Assembly (NCBI RefSeq): GCF_001746205.1
Contig: NZ_MDCO01000009.1
Span: forward strand, 124,001 to 188,000
Source: Brachyspira hampsonii
GTDB taxonomy: Bacteria > Spirochaetota > Brachyspiria > Brachyspirales > Brachyspiraceae
DNA: 64,000 nt
Direction: 5' to 3'
Part shown: positions 63,837 through 64,000 of the stretch, piece after piece
Position numbering within the stretch: position 1 is the first letter of the stretch
Layout: every line of letters begins with the position of its first letter
Made by a program: the position numbers and the translations under genes
Notes under the pieces: model-generated
Databases searched by the model: none
Told to the model about the DNA's origin: nothing
The model's input: only the letters and a program-made list of their open reading frames with translations

Positions 63837-64000
63837 ATGAATGAGAATATAAAATTTATAACAGATTTTATAAAATGCGATTATGAAATACTTGAATGCG
63901 GACTTAAAGATGATACTAAAATAATGAATTGGTATAAAGAAAATTTGGAGAAAGGAAAAAAAGAAGGATACACTCCTTTAATAATAATACCTACAGATAT
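63837..64000 (+). CDS. partial gene, DUF4253-like protein (runs off the window)
   Basis: Starts at the ATG at 63837 with TTAGGAG ahead, and remains open to the window edge (54 codons seen). The first 55 residues (MNENIKFITDFIKCDY...) include a TPLIIIPTD segment resembling the start of DUF4253 proteins, whose role is unknown. Starts 20 bp after the SH3-type lipoprotein gene. Confidence 0.55.
   Translation, partial: MNENIKFITDFIKCDYEILECGLKDDTKIMNWYKENLEKGKKEGYTPLIIIPTD

Overview
The window is very A+T-rich, gene-dense bacterial DNA that looks like a chromosomal segment of an anaerobic intestinal spirochaete, most probably Brachyspira. That assignment is an inference from composition, flagellar genes (fliO, fliS), many Asn/Lys-rich lipoproteins with spirochaete-like lipoboxes, ankyrin lipoproteins and an FeoA-FeoB fusion. 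There is no rRNA, CRISPR array, transposase or prophage. One tRNA gene (Ser-GCT) is present. Consensus-like TTGACA/TATAAT promoters and hairpin+T-run terminators are easy to see and define many transcription units.

Layout. 1-10.5 kb: three surface lipoproteins (two ankyrin-type), rpiB, an acyl-ACP thioesterase, a radC-like/XRE pair and a further lipoprotein. The 3.4-3.8 kb gap carries a perfect 17-bp inverted repeat. 10.6-14.1 kb: FeoA-FeoB iron importer with a candidate operator, and a DMT exporter. 14.2-18.1 kb: a minus-strand five-gene operon of unnamed proteins (a large protein with Gly-rich hydrophobic segments, a TerB-like protein, a second small helical protein, a glycine-zipper-like membrane protein, a YkgJ cysteine-cluster protein). 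It has its own strong promoter and is the best candidate here for an undescribed system. 18.4-23.1 kb: an orphan ABC ATPase, then a GldA/GldF-like ABC exporter with a DUF4340 protein and pgsA. 23.1-27.2 kb: two paralogous outer-membrane beta-barrel candidates, prfB with a classical programmed +1 frameshift, a three-fold 71-bp palindromic tandem repeat, and a divergent galactokinase-like gene. 27.4-34.4 kb: a CyuA-type desulfidase, then a run containing a TPR protein, DUF721/DciA, a sigma-70-like factor with a candidate partner, tag and a double cNMP-domain protein. 34.6-38.7 kb: a phosphohexomutase and the fabG-acpP-fabF fatty-acid cluster. 38.9-44.6 kb: MarR+YczE-type operon with a visible operator, trxA, an HU-TM-LysM fusion protein, nnrD/E and secG. 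44.8-52.0 kb: a probable operon of a coiled-coil protein, a heparinase-like lipoprotein, a degenerate NagB-like protein and a NagB-like/NagA fusion, which suggests glycan and amino-sugar use. 52.0-56.0 kb: a Type IIG-like restriction-modification enzyme with two small downstream genes, one broken by a nonsense codon, and a duplicated relic of the enzyme's C-terminus. 56.1-64.0 kb: tRNA-Ser and fliO, fliS with a glycogen-binding-fold lipoprotein, an aldo/keto reductase, an isolated G+C-rich repeat-like patch, mtnN, ptsI, an SH3-type lipoprotein and the start of a DUF4253-like gene.

Functionally the segment combines envelope and surface proteins, lipid synthesis (thioesterase, fab genes, pgsA), sugar and amino-sugar metabolism (rpiB, galK-like, nagA, ptsI) and motility. 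Two regions look accessory: 14.2-18.1 kb and 52.0-56.0 kb. All family assignments come from reading motifs; no database search was run.
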